Source of the DNA: Novosphingobium cyanobacteriorum | Lineage (GTDB): Bacteria; Pseudomonadota; Alphaproteobacteria; Sphingomonadales; Sphingomonadaceae | Assembly (NCBI RefSeq): GCF_029436685.1 | Contig: NZ_JAROCY010000007.1 | Location: forward strand, 62,001-126,000 | DNA: 64,000 bases | Reading direction: 5' to 3' | In this document: positions 1 to 8,310 of the stretch, piece by piece | Position numbering within the stretch: the first letter of the stretch is position 1 | Layout of the letters: each line of letters opens with the position of its first letter | Notes under the pieces: model-generated | Told to the model about the DNA's origin: nothing | Seen by the model: only the letters and a program-made list of their open reading frames with translations | Databases searched by the model: none | Position numbers and translations under genes: made by a program

Positions 1-132
1 GTCGGCTTCCTGATCGCACCCTACAACGCCGGCCCTTATGCAGAAGGGGATTACGAGGTGACGGTTCCGGTCACCCCTGCGGTGCTGGCTGCGGTAAAAC
101 CTGAATTTAGAACCGCATTCGCCGCGCCTTGA
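1..132 (+). CDS. C-terminal end of a DUF3298/RsiV-like protein (partial)
   Basis: The window opens inside a reading frame that ends at the TGA at 130-132. The 43 visible residues include PYAEGDYEVTVPV and end in EFRTAFAAP. From memory this matches the end of the DUF3298 domain found in secreted or lipoprotein proteins of sphingomonads (RsiV-like). The start and any signal peptide lie outside the window. The function is unknown. The call rests only on the tail and is moderately sure. Confidence 0.55.
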   Translation, partial: VGFLIAPYNAGPYAEGDYEVTVPVTPAVLAAVKPEFRTAFAAP

Positions 133-169
133 TCTCGCAATTCGTTCGCAAAGTCGCTACATCGCTTGC

Positions 170-994
170 ATGACCGATTATGTGATCGCCGACGATACCG
201 AAGTGCTGCCGCGCGACGGCACCATCAAGCTGCACGGGCCTGCGGGCTTCGAAGGCATGCGCAAGGCCGGGCGGCTGGCTGCGGAAATCCTCGATGCTCT
301 GGCTCCGCTGGTCGTCCCTGGCGTGCGCACCGACTACCTTGACGACGTGGTGCGGCAGATGACGCTGGATGGCGGCGCGATTCCCGCCACGCTCGGCTAT
401 CGCGGCTATGCCCATTCGTGCTGCATTTCGATCAATCACGTGGTCTGCCACGGCATCCCTTCGGACAAGACGCTGAAGGACGGGGACATCGTCAACATCG
501 ACGTGACCCCGCTGCTCGATGGCTGGCACGGCGATTCCAGCCGCATGTACCTGGTCGGCGATGTGCCGCTGAAGGCGCGGCGGCTGGTCGATGTGACGCA
601 CGAATGCCTGATGATCGGCATCGAGCAGGCCCGCCCCGGCGCGCGGCTGGGTGATATCGGGGCGGCGATCCAGGCCCATGCCGAAAAGCAGCGCTATGGC
701 GTGGTGCGCGAATTCTGCGGCCACGGCCTTGGCCGGCTGTTCCACGATGCGCCCGAGGTGATCCACGCCGCGCGCGCCGGCACCGGGCCGGAACTGCGCC
801 CCGGCATGTTCTTCACGATCGAGCCGATGATCAACCTCGGCAAGGCGGCGGTGAAGATCCTTGACGACGGCTGGACGGCGGTGACGCGCGACCGTTCGCT
901 CTCGGCCCAGTTCGAGCACTCCATCGGCATTACCGAAGATGGTTGCGAGATCTTCACCCTGAGCCCGAAGGGTCTCGACAAGCCGCCATATTGA
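170..994 (+). CDS. map: Type I methionine aminopeptidase
   Basis: Cytosolic metalloenzyme that removes the initiator methionine from new proteins. The 274-residue protein has the whole pita-bread fold. The five metal ligands are visible as Asp111 (NID), Asp122 (HGDSS), His185 (CGHGLG), Glu218 (TIEPM) and Glu249 (FEHS). The substrate-binding His94 lies in VCHGIP. The N-terminus carries about 20 extra residues compared with the E. coli enzyme, as is usual in alphaproteobacteria. The ATG at 170 is the first in-frame start and gives the usual length. The gene stands alone between the upstream DUF3298 gene and the glnB promoter region. Confidence 0.96.
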   Translation: MTDYVIADDTEVLPRDGTIKLHGPAGFEGMRKAGRLAAEILDALAPLVVPGVRTDYLDDVVRQMTLDGGAIPATLGYRGYAHSCCISINHVVCHGIPSDKTLKDGDIVNIDVTPLLDGWHGDSSRMYLVGDVPLKARRLVDVTHECLMIGIEQARPGARLGDIGAAIQAHAEKQRYGVVREFCGHGLGRLFHDAPEVIHAARAGTGPELRPGMFFTIEPMINLGKAAVKILDDGWTAVTRDRSLSAQFEHSIGITEDGCEIFTLSPKGLDKPPY

Positions 995-1024
995 CGGGTT
1001 GCCTGCCTAAAAATCAGGCAGCCT

Positions 1025-1041
1025 TGCGCAAAATTTGTGCA
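1025..1041 (+). promoter_or_regulatory. NtrC-like binding site upstream of glnB
   Basis: The 17-mer TGCGCAAAATTTGTGCA agrees at 13 of 17 positions with the NtrC enhancer pattern TGCACTAAAATGGTGCA as I recall it. It lies about 140 bp upstream of a sigma54-like -24/-12 element and about three helical turns from a second dyad, a classic enhancer layout for nitrogen genes. Inferred from pattern only. Confidence 0.5.
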
Positions 1042-1054
1042 TTATTCGTTCGTC

Positions 1055-1073
1055 ATTGCGCAACATGCGCAAT
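1055..1073. promoter_or_regulatory. Second dyad, possible NtrC site
   Basis: A perfect inverted repeat, ATTGCGCA-aca-TGCGCAAT, whose centre lies about 31 bp downstream of the centre of the preceding NtrC-like site. It keeps the spacing of an NtrC half-site pair (TGC ... GCA), so the two could form a tandem enhancer for glnB-glnA. It could instead be an operator for another dimeric regulator. Confidence 0.45.
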
Positions 1074-1167
1074 GCAGGGCGCGTGAAATCGATTCTCTTC
1101 TTGCCGCGCCCGCGCATTTCCCGCTTTCGCGAAGGCGGGCGATGGCCTAGTGCATTGCAGCAGAGCG

Positions 1168-1182
1168 TGGCACGATTCTTGG
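1168..1182 (+). promoter_or_regulatory. Sigma54-like -24/-12 promoter for glnB-glnA
   Basis: TGGCACGATTCTTGG matches the TGGCACG-N4-TTGC pattern except at the last base (TTGG for TTGC), with the right spacing. It lies 73 bp before the glnB start and downstream of two NtrC-like dyads. The GC-to-GG change at -12 would be expected to weaken it, so the call is tentative. Confidence 0.45.
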
Positions 1183-1200
1183 ATAAGATGGTGGCACTAG

Positions 1201-1593
<393 letters not shown>

Positions 1594-1733
1594 ACTTGAC
1601 GCCGCCGCGTTCCGATGGGCGCGGCGCGGCAATCGGAGGGGGTGGCCTCGGGACGGGCGGCCTCCAATCACATCCACCCCTGTAATGCCCCGCCGGCGGA
1701 TGGTCGACGCGGGGTCAAGAAGAAGGACCAGCG

Positions 1734-3143
1734 ATGGCAAGTGCAAAGGACATTCTCGCCCGTATCAAGGACGAGGAAATCGAATGGGTCGACCTGCGCT
1801 TCACCGATCCCAAGGGCAAGTGGCAGCACCTGACCATGGTCGCCTCGGTGCTCGGCGAAGACGAGCTGGAAGATGGCCTGATGTTCGACGGTTCGTCGAT
1901 CGAAGGCTGGAAGGCGATCAACGAGTCCGACATGATCCTGAAGCCCGATCTCGACTCGGTCTTCGTCGATCCGTTCTCGGCCACGCCGATGCTGATCATC
2001 ACGTGCGACATCGTCGAACCCTCGACCGGTGAGCTGTACTCGCGCGATCCGCGTTCCACCGCCAAGCGCGCCGAAGCCTTCGTCAAGGCCTCGGGCATCG
2101 GCGACACCGTCTATGTCGGCCCCGAAGCCGAGTTCTTCCTGTTCGACGACGTGAAGTTCTATGACGGCTACGACGGCAACGGCTTCCGCATCGACGACAT
2201 CGAGCTGCCGACCAACACCAACAAGGACTATGAAGGCGGCAACCTCGGCCACCGTCCGGGCGTGAAGGGTGGCTACTTCCCCGTTGCGCCGGTCGACAGC
2301 TGCGTCGACATCCGTGGCGAAATGGTCAAGACCATGCTCGAAATGGGCCTGCCCTGCGACAAGCATCACCACGAAGTGGCCGCCGCGCAGCACGAACTGG
2401 GCCTCACCTTCGGCACGCTCGTCCAGACGGCTGACCGCATGCAGGTCTACAAGTACGTCGTGCAGCAGGTTGCCGCCGCCTATGGCAAGTCGGCCACCTT
2501 CATGCCGAAGCCGATCAAGGGCGACAACGGCTCGGGCATGCACACCCACATCTCGATCTGGGATTCGGGCAAGCCGCTCTTCGCCGGCAACGGCTATGCC
2601 GGCCTGTCGGACATGTGCCTGTACTTCATCGGTGGCGTGATCAAGCATGCCAAGGCGCTGAACGCCTTCACCAACCCGACCACCAACAGCTACAAGCGTC
2701 TGGTGCCGGGCTATGAAGCGCCGGTGCTGCTGGCCTATTCGGCCCGCAACCGTTCGGCTTCGTGCCGCATCCCCTATGGCGCCGGTTCGAAGGCCAAGCG
2801 CGTGGAATTCCGCTTCCCCGACGCGATGGCCAACCCCTACCTGTGCTACGCCTCGCTGCTCATGGCCGGTCTCGACGGGATCAAGAACAAGATCCACCCG
2901 GGCGAAGCCATGGACAAGAACCTCTACGACCTGCCGCCGGCCGAACTCGCCGCCGTGCCGACCGTCTGCGGTTCGCTGCGCGAAGCCCTGGAATCGCTCG
3001 AAGCCGACCACGACTTCCTGCTGCAGGGTGGCGTGTTCACCAAGGACCAGATCGAAGCCTACATCGAACTGAAGTGGCCCGAAGTGCTGCGCTGGGAAAC
3101 CACGCCGTCGGCCGTCGAATTCGACATGTACTATTCGGCCTGA
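1734..3143 (+). CDS. glnA: Glutamine synthetase type I
   Basis: Makes glutamine from glutamate, ammonia and ATP; a cytosolic dodecamer. The 469-residue length is that of type I-beta enzymes. Visible signatures are FDGSSIEGW near the N-terminus, the ATP-binding [12 protein letters not shown] stretch, the NRSASCRIP active-site loop, and the adenylylation loop [10 protein letters not shown] with its tyrosine close to residue 398. The start ATG follows a purine-rich stretch (AAGAAGGA). It forms an operon with glnB and is followed by a clear intrinsic terminator. Expected control is transcription by NtrC and covalent modification through GlnB. Confidence 0.98.
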   Translation: MASAKDILARIKDEEIEWVDLRFTDPKGKWQHLTMVASVLGEDELEDGLMFDGSSIEGWKAINESDMILKPDLDSVFVDPFSATPMLIITCDIVEPSTGELYSRDPRSTAKRAEAFVKASGIGDTVYVGPEAEFFLFDDVKFYDGYDGNGFRIDDIELPTNTNKDYEGGNLGHRPGVKGGYFPVAPVDSCVDIRGEMVKTMLEMGLPCDKHHHEVAAAQHELGLTFGTLVQTADRMQVYKYVVQQVAAAYGKSATFMPKPIKGDNGSGMHTHISIWDSGKPLFAGNGYAGLSDMCLYFIGGVIKHAKALNAFTNPTTNSYKRLVPGYEAPVLLAYSARNRSASCRIPYGAGSKAKRVEFRFPDAMANPYLCYASLLMAGLDGIKNKIHPGEAMDKNLYDLPPAELAAVPTVCGSLREALESLEADHDFLLQGGVFTKDQIEAYIELKWPEVLRWETTPSAVEFDMYYSA

Positions 3144-3170
3144 TCCGCGCGGATCATCCGAAGCACGAAG

Positions 3171-3198
3171 GGGCGTCCGGGAAACCGGGCGCCCTTTT
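3171..3198 (+). terminator. Intrinsic terminator after glnA
   Basis: GGGCGTCCGG and CCGGGCGCCC form a 10-bp stem (one G-T pair) with a GAAA loop, followed by a run of T. It begins 28 bp after the glnA stop codon. Confidence 0.85.
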
Positions 3199-3347
3199 CT
3201 ATTCCAGCTCGCAAAAAGCCCTATCAACGCGCGACGCTGTGATTTTTTCCACAGTGTTCGCAACTGCGGGATGAATCGTTTGGAGTCCACGGCCAGCCGA
3301 GCCGGGGGCGGGTTCTCGAATCCGCTGGATTCCTTACGAAGGCTCCC

Positions 3348-3836
3348 ATGCTTCGTGTCGCGCTTTCCAGCCTTGTCGCCCTGCTCACGCTCCTCGCCAT
3401 GCCGGCAGAGGCCCAGGCCCGCCTGCAGTGCGTGGCCTATGCGCGCCAGATCGGCGAAGTGCAGCTTTCGGGCAACGGGCGTGACTGGTGGGTCAATGCC
3501 GAAGGCGTCTATGCCCGTGGCGAACGCCCTCGCCCCGGCGCGGTACTGGCCTTCCGCGGCACTTCGGCCATGCCGTATGGACACGTCGCCGTCGTTTCCA
3601 AGGTGGTCGACGATCGCCACATCCTGATCAACCACGCCAACTGGTCGCGCCCCGGCATGATCGAACGCGGCGTGATGGCGGTTGACGTTTCCCCTGCGGG
3701 TGACTGGAGCCAGGTGCGCGTGTGGTATGGCCCCACCGGCTCGCTCGGCCTGCGCCCCTCGCCCACCTTCGGCTTCATCTATCCGGCCAGCGCCACCGTG
3801 ACCGCCGCGAACGAAACCGCCCGCACCAACGGCTGA
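3348..3836 (+). CDS. Secreted CHAP-domain amidase
   Basis: Small exported protein of 162 residues with an N-terminal signal peptide ending near ALA/AQA at residues 20-25. The CHAP (NlpC/P60-like) catalytic set is visible: Cys28 in LQCVAYAR, His79 in YGHVAVV and Asn95-His96 in LINHANW. Such proteins are usually peptidoglycan amidases or endopeptidases in the periplasm. The gene is single, between the glnA terminator and a bidirectional terminator. The precise bond cleaved cannot be read from sequence. Confidence 0.85.
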   Translation: MLRVALSSLVALLTLLAMPAEAQARLQCVAYARQIGEVQLSGNGRDWWVNAEGVYARGERPRPGAVLAFRGTSAMPYGHVAVVSKVVDDRHILINHANWSRPGMIERGVMAVDVSPAGDWSQVRVWYGPTGSLGLRPSPTFGFIYPASATVTAANETARTNG

Positions 3837-3850
3837 TCGCCTTTGCAGGT

Positions 3851-3884
3851 ACGAAAAAGGGCGCCCATCGGCGCCCTTTTTCGT
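3851..3884. terminator. Bidirectional terminator
   Basis: A perfect 15-bp stem (ACGAAAAAGGGCGCC against its complement) with a four-base CATC loop. It gives a T-run on either strand. It sits between the converging CHAP gene and GGDEF-EAL gene and should serve both. Confidence 0.9.
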
Positions 3885-3908
3885 ATCTGCCAGCGGATCG
3901 CTTGCCCG

Positions 3909-6200
3909 TCAGCTCGCCAGCCGCATCCGTTCGTTCTGCCGGTCAATCAGCGCCCGCGCATCTTCGGTGGGCATCGCCCGCCAGAACAGGTGGCCCTGCA
4001 CCAGTTCGCAGCCCGCCGCCTGCACCAGCCGGCGCTGCACCTCGGTCTCCACCCCTTCGGCCACCACCTTCATGCGCAGGGTATGGCCCAGCGACACGAT
4101 CGCGCCGAGGATCGATTGCGCATCCATGTCGCCCTCCACGTTCTGCACGAACGAACGGTCGATCTTGATTCGGTCGAACTGGAACGAGCGCAGATAGGAC
4201 AGCGAAGAATAGCCGATGCCGAAATCGTCGAGCGCGATGCGGAAGCCCATGCGGTTCAGCTCGCGCAGCACGCGCACCACGTGGTCCGACCGGTCGAGCA
4301 TCACGCCCTCGGTGATCTCCAGCACAACCCGGCGCGGATCGATCCCGGTTTCGGCCAGGATGCCGCCAATGGTTGGCAGGAAATCCGATGCCATGATCTG
4401 CAATGGCGAAAGATTGACCGAGATGTCGCACTGCGGCCAGTTGCGGCATTCGTTGAACACGCGGCGCAGCATCCAGTTGCCCAGTGGGATCATCAGCCCG
4501 CTCTGCTCGGCAATCGGCACGAACAGCCCGGGGCGGATCTCGCCACGTTCGGGATGCGACCAGCGAAGCAGCGCCTCGAACCCGCGGACATCGCCCTGCA
4601 CCGTTCCCACGATCGGCTGGAACGCCACCGACAGTTCGTCGCGCGCGATGGCGCGGCGCAGCTCGGTTTCCATTTCGCGGCGCAGCTTTACCGATGCGTC
4701 CATGTCGCGTGTGAAGCGCCGATAGCGTGCCCGTCCGCGCTGCTTGGCGCGATAGAGCGCAATGTCCGCACGACGCAGCAGTTCGCCCGGATCCTCGCTC
4801 TGCTCTGGCCCCCACGAAATGCCGCAGCTGCAGCTCACTTCCAGGTTGTTGCCCGAAATCACGAAAGGTTCGCGCATCAGCGCCATCACCTGCATGCCCA
4901 GCGCATCGGCGGCAATGCGCCCACCCTCGGCACGGCGCAGCAGAACGAACTCGTCCCCGCCAAAGCGCGAGATGAAGTCACCCGGCGGCAGCGCCCGGCG
5001 CAGCCGCAGCGCCACCTGGCGCACCAGCTCGTCACCCACGTGGTGGCCCAGCGTATCGTTCACCACCTTGAAGCTGTCGATGTCGATATAAGCCACGAAC
5101 ACATCGCCCGGCCCGTGGCCCAAGGCGCAATCGGCCAGCTCTGCGCGCAGCCGCTGCATGTAGTGCTGGCGGTTGGGCAGGCCCGACATCGCATCGTGCA
5201 GCGCATTGTGCTGGGCCTGCGCCTCGCTCGCCTCAAGTTCGTGCGCAGTGCGGCGGCTGCGGCGCAGCAGGATCGTGCCACCCACCACCACGCCGATGAA
5301 GAACAGGATCCAGGTGGCCAGCAATGGCGCGGTGCGGCGCACGATCGTGGGGCCCGGCGTCTTGGCGGACCATGTCAGCAGGCCCACCCTCTCGCCCGAA
5401 CCGGTGAGCAGTGGTATGAAATTGCGGCCCTGCGCCTTGTCGCCATCCGCAGGCATGATCGCCACGTCATTCAGCACGAGGTCCTGCGCCATCTGCCGCA
5501 GCAGCACAGGTTGCAGGTTGCGGATCGCCACGAGATAATCGGGCCGGCGGTCACCCAGCAGCGCAATGTCACGATCAGGCATCACGGTTGCCACGGTGAT
5601 GATCGCGGGCATGCCCTTGTGGCGCACGATTCCACCAGCAGCGCGTGGCAGCGGCAAACCGTCGCTGCCGATCGTCCATGGCATTCCGGCGATCAGCGTC
5701 CTGCCGGTCGCGCGTCCTACTTCCCGACCCGGCTCCTGCGACTTGGCGATCAGCGCCACCGCCTGTGCGCGCACGTCGGCAAAATCCGACAGCGGGGCCG
5801 ACTGTCCGTTATGCCAGGCGCCCGCGACAGTGCCGTCTGCATGCACCAGGAACGCCGCATCGATCGCCAGGTTGGAATGGAAGAATTGCCCGAATTCGCG
5901 ATCGACCCAGTCCTTGTCCACCACCGGGCGGGTGCGCTTCACCGTTTCGTCCCAGCTCAGCAGGCTCTGCTGCGCCAGTACGCTGGAAGCGCTGACCCGC
6001 GCAATGTAGCGGGCCACCAGGGCGCGTTCGTCGGTACGGGCGAGGTCGTCCGCCACGCGCGTGGAATGGCTGAAGGCGCCCACCAGCGCGCCGGAAAAAG
6101 CCAGCAACGCCAGGAACGTGGCCAACGCCACCCACCCGGTACGCAGGCTTTCGACCATGCGGCGTGCGGTAGCGGCGCGCGTGATGAGACCCAACCCCAT
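3909..6200 (-). CDS. Membrane GGDEF-EAL protein with CHASE4-like sensor
   Basis: Probable c-di-GMP cyclase/phosphodiesterase of the inner membrane, 763 residues from the ATG at 6200. A TM helix at about 22-43 is followed by a periplasmic CHASE4-like domain (SWDETVKRTRP, FLVHADGTV) and a second TM at about 291-315. The GGDEF domain has an intact RFGGDEF at about 413-418. The EAL domain has GFEALLRW and the DDFGIGYSSL loop, so both activities look possible. A TTG nine codons upstream is an alternative start. The gene is monocistronic and converges on the CHAP gene. The sensed signal is unknown. Confidence 0.9.
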   Translation of the reverse strand: MGLGLITRAATARRMVESLRTGWVALATFLALLAFSGALVGAFSHSTRVADDLARTDERALVARYIARVSASSVLAQQSLLSWDETVKRTRPVVDKDWVDREFGQFFHSNLAIDAAFLVHADGTVAGAWHNGQSAPLSDFADVRAQAVALIAKSQEPGREVGRATGRTLIAGMPWTIGSDGLPLPRAAGGIVRHKGMPAIITVATVMPDRDIALLGDRRPDYLVAIRNLQPVLLRQMAQDLVLNDVAIMPADGDKAQGRNFIPLLTGSGERVGLLTWSAKTPGPTIVRRTAPLLATWILFFIGVVVGGTILLRRSRRTAHELEASEAQAQHNALHDAMSGLPNRQHYMQRLRAELADCALGHGPGDVFVAYIDIDSFKVVNDTLGHHVGDELVRQVALRLRRALPPGDFISRFGGDEFVLLRRAEGGRIAADALGMQVMALMREPFVISGNNLEVSCSCGISWGPEQSEDPGELLRRADIALYRAKQRGRARYRRFTRDMDASVKLRREMETELRRAIARDELSVAFQPIVGTVQGDVRGFEALLRWSHPERGEIRPGLFVPIAEQSGLMIPLGNWMLRRVFNECRNWPQCDISVNLSPLQIMASDFLPTIGGILAETGIDPRRVVLEITEGVMLDRSDHVVRVLRELNRMGFRIALDDFGIGYSSLSYLRSFQFDRIKIDRSFVQNVEGDMDAQSILGAIVSLGHTLRMKVVAEGVETEVQRRLVQAAGCELVQGHLFWRAMPTEDARALIDRQNERMRLAS

Positions 6201-6361
6201 GCAACTGGCATAAACTTGCCCATCCAAAGAATTGGTTAGCGCGGATACGTAAGCGTGCGGAGGCCGGGCTTCACCCCGTTCAGGGAACCCGGAGCCGCCA
6301 CAGGTGGTTGTTCGGCCAAGCTACCCAGTCCGATCCGGACCTTTTTTTGGGAGAATCCGCC

Positions 6362-6511
6362 ATGCTGATGACCATCGCCCTCATTCTGCTCGTGCTCTGG
6401 GCGCTCGGCGTCTTTGCGTTCAAGGTTACTGCCGGCGTCATCCACCTTCTGCTGATCGTTGCGATCGTGGTCGGCCTGATCCAGCTGTTCCGCGGCCGCC
6501 GAACCGTCTGA
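6362..6511 (+). CDS. Small membrane protein, Lmo0937-like
   Basis: A 49-residue protein that is almost entirely two hydrophobic helices (MLMTIALILLVLWALGVFAF, then VIHLLLIVAIVVGLIQLF), ending in RGRRTV. This length and pattern fit the Lmo0937 (DUF5670) family of tiny membrane proteins, often stress-linked, with no known biochemical role. The start ATG at 6362 is preceded by GGGAGAA at a good distance; an upstream ATG at 6308 lacks such a site. It is divergent from the GGDEF-EAL gene. Confidence 0.7.
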   Translation: MLMTIALILLVLWALGVFAFKVTAGVIHLLLIVAIVVGLIQLFRGRRTV

Positions 6512-6630
6512 CCGCACACCACCCTGCCCTTTAAGTGTTCGATTAGGAGGGGTTGCTTTCACGGCAACCCCTTGCAATCCTTCGGGGGTGACCCGACCTG
6601 CTCGGAACCTGCTTCTCCCGGAGGAATCCC

Positions 6631-8058
6631 ATGCGCGAACTGCTTCAACACTACATCAACGGCCAATGGGTAGACAGCGAGGGCGGGCGTCGCCACCTCG
6701 TGATCAACCCCGCTACCGAAGAGCCCTGCGCCGCCATCATGCTCGGCAGCCAGGCCGATGTGGACAAGGCGGTCGCCGCCGCCAAGCGTGCGTTCAAGAC
6801 CTTCAGCAAGACCCCTGTGGCAGAGCGCAAGGCGCTGCTGGAACGCATCCTTGCCGAATACAAGCGCCGCATCCCCGATTTCGCACCCGTGATCAGCGAG
6901 GAAATGGGCGCCCCCATCAGCTTTGCCGGCACCGCACAGGTCGGCTCAGGCATGGGCTACATCATGGGTTCGCTCGAAGCGCTCGACGGTTTCCGTTGGG
7001 AAGAGGAAATCCCCGGCGCTCCCAACGCGCGCATCGTCTATGAACCGATCGGCGTCGTCGCCGCGATCACCCCATGGAACTGGCCGCTGAACCAGATCTG
7101 CGCCAAGGTTGCACCTTGCATCCTTGCCGGCAACACCGTGGTGCTGAAGCCTTCGGAGGAATGCCCCTCCAACGCCAAGATCTTTGCCGAAGTGCTCGAC
7201 GCGGCCGGCGTGCCTGCCGGCGTGTTCAACCTTGTGCAGGGTGATGGCCCCGGCGTGGGCGTGGCGCTGACGGTCCATCCCGATGTCGACATGGTCTCGT
7301 TCACCGGCTCCACCCGCGCCGGCATCCAGATTGCCAAGAACGCGGCCGACACGGTCAAGCGCGTGCACCAGGAACTGGGTGGCAAGTCGCCCAACCTGGT
7401 CCTGCCCGGTGCCGATCTCGCCTCGCAGTTGCCCGGCACGCTGCAGGGCGTTGTCGCCAACACCGGCCAGAGCTGCATCGCCCCCACCCGGCTGCTCGTG
7501 CCGGCGGAGCGCAAGGACGAGACCGCCGCCTTCGTGAAGAACTATTTCGCGGCGGTGAAGGTGGGCAACCCGCACGAGGAAGGCCCGCATATCGGCCCCG
7601 TGGTCAACAAGGCGCAGTGGGAAAAGGTGCAGGGCCTGATCGAAAAGACCATCGAGGAAGGCGCGACCCTGCTCGAAGGCGGCCCCGGCCTGCCCGAAAA
7701 CGTCAACCGCGGGTTCTACATCCGTCCCACCGTGTTCGCCGACGTAACGCCGGACATGACCATCTTCCGAGAGGAAACCTTCGGCCCGGTCGCCACCATC
7801 ACGACCTACAACGGGCTGGATGAAGGCGTCGAACTCGCCAACCGCACCTCCTACGGCCTTTCCGCCACCGTCACCGGTGATCCGGAAGAGGCACGCCCGA
7901 TCGTCGGCGACCTGCGCGCCGGCCTTGTCGGGGTGAACCAGTGGGGCGGCGTGAAGGGTGGCTCCTTCGGCGGATACAAGCAGTCCGGCAACGGCCGCGA
8001 AGGCGGGCGCCACGGGCTGAAGGACTTCATGGAAGTGAAAACCATCGTCAACGCCTGA
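6631..8058 (+). CDS. NAD(P)-dependent aldehyde dehydrogenase
   Basis: Oxidises an aldehyde to a carboxylate in the cytosol. The 475 residues fit the ALDH superfamily. Asn150 lies in TPWNW, Glu248 in HQELGGKSPN, and the nucleophile Cys282 in NTGQSCIAPTR. The cofactor motif FTGSTRAG is at 224-231. A strong AGGAG site precedes the ATG. The gene is monocistronic and ends in a strong terminator. The substrate is not evident; the overall style resembles the broad-range ALDHs of sphingomonads that act on aliphatic or aromatic aldehydes. Confidence 0.92.
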   Translation: MRELLQHYINGQWVDSEGGRRHLVINPATEEPCAAIMLGSQADVDKAVAAAKRAFKTFSKTPVAERKALLERILAEYKRRIPDFAPVISEEMGAPISFAGTAQVGSGMGYIMGSLEALDGFRWEEEIPGAPNARIVYEPIGVVAAITPWNWPLNQICAKVAPCILAGNTVVLKPSEECPSNAKIFAEVLDAAGVPAGVFNLVQGDGPGVGVALTVHPDVDMVSFTGSTRAGIQIAKNAADTVKRVHQELGGKSPNLVLPGADLASQLPGTLQGVVANTGQSCIAPTRLLVPAERKDETAAFVKNYFAAVKVGNPHEEGPHIGPVVNKAQWEKVQGLIEKTIEEGATLLEGGPGLPENVNRGFYIRPTVFADVTPDMTIFREETFGPVATITTYNGLDEGVELANRTSYGLSATVTGDPEEARPIVGDLRAGLVGVNQWGGVKGGSFGGYKQSGNGREGGRHGLKDFMEVKTIVNA

Positions 8059-8077
8059 CCGGCGCATCGAACTAGCG

Positions 8078-8108
8078 AAAGGGCCCCGTCGCAAGGCGGG
8101 GCCCTTTT
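8078..8108 (+). terminator. Terminator after aldehyde dehydrogenase
   Basis: An 11-bp perfect stem (AAAGGGCCCCG / CGGGGCCCTTT) with an eight-base loop and a T-run, 20 bp after the stop codon. Confidence 0.9.
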
Positions 8109-8133
8109 CTCATGCGCTCTAACGCAGCCGCCG

Positions 8134-8217
8134 AACCCCCACCCCAACCCCACCCCAGAGGGGAGGGGCAGCGAGGCTTGGTCTTGCGCAGCAAGGCCCA
8201 GTCACAGCGGGATTGGC
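8134..8217. repeat. Intergenic repeat, CCCCACCCC family, copy A
   Basis: A stretch starting with C-rich CCCCCACCCCAACCCC and continuing GAGGGGAGGGGCAGCGAGGCTTG, then CAGCGGGATTGG. It is recognisably related to 18681-18780, which shares the C-rich start, the GGGGAGCGAG core and the GCAGCGGG end. It lies between the ALDH terminator and the tamB stop. A dispersed non-coding repeat of unknown role. Confidence 0.5.
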
Positions 8218-8262
8218 TGAAACTCTCTCCGCCAGCCACTGAATCCAACCCCGATCGAATAG

Positions 8263-8290
8263 GCATGGCGAGCGAAGCGAAGCAATCCAG
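8263..8290. repeat. Short palindromic repeat (GCGAGCGAAGCGAAGCAATCC type)
   Basis: GGCATGGCGAGCGAAGCGAAG followed by CAATCCAG. From memory this resembles a small dispersed repeat common between genes of sphingomonads. It ends just before the stop codon of tamB. Only one copy was seen here. Confidence 0.4.
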
Positions 8291-8310
8291 GGCGGCACTG
8301 CACGCAGCCC

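Noticed and set aside
3843..6239. Very long plus-strand open frame opposite the first GGDEF-EAL gene, and similar frames opposite tamB, tamA, lepA and the third GGDEF-EAL gene
   Set aside because: Shadow frames caused by high GC at codon third positions. They are rich in His, Arg, Gln and Ala with no domain, while the opposite strand encodes complete known proteins.
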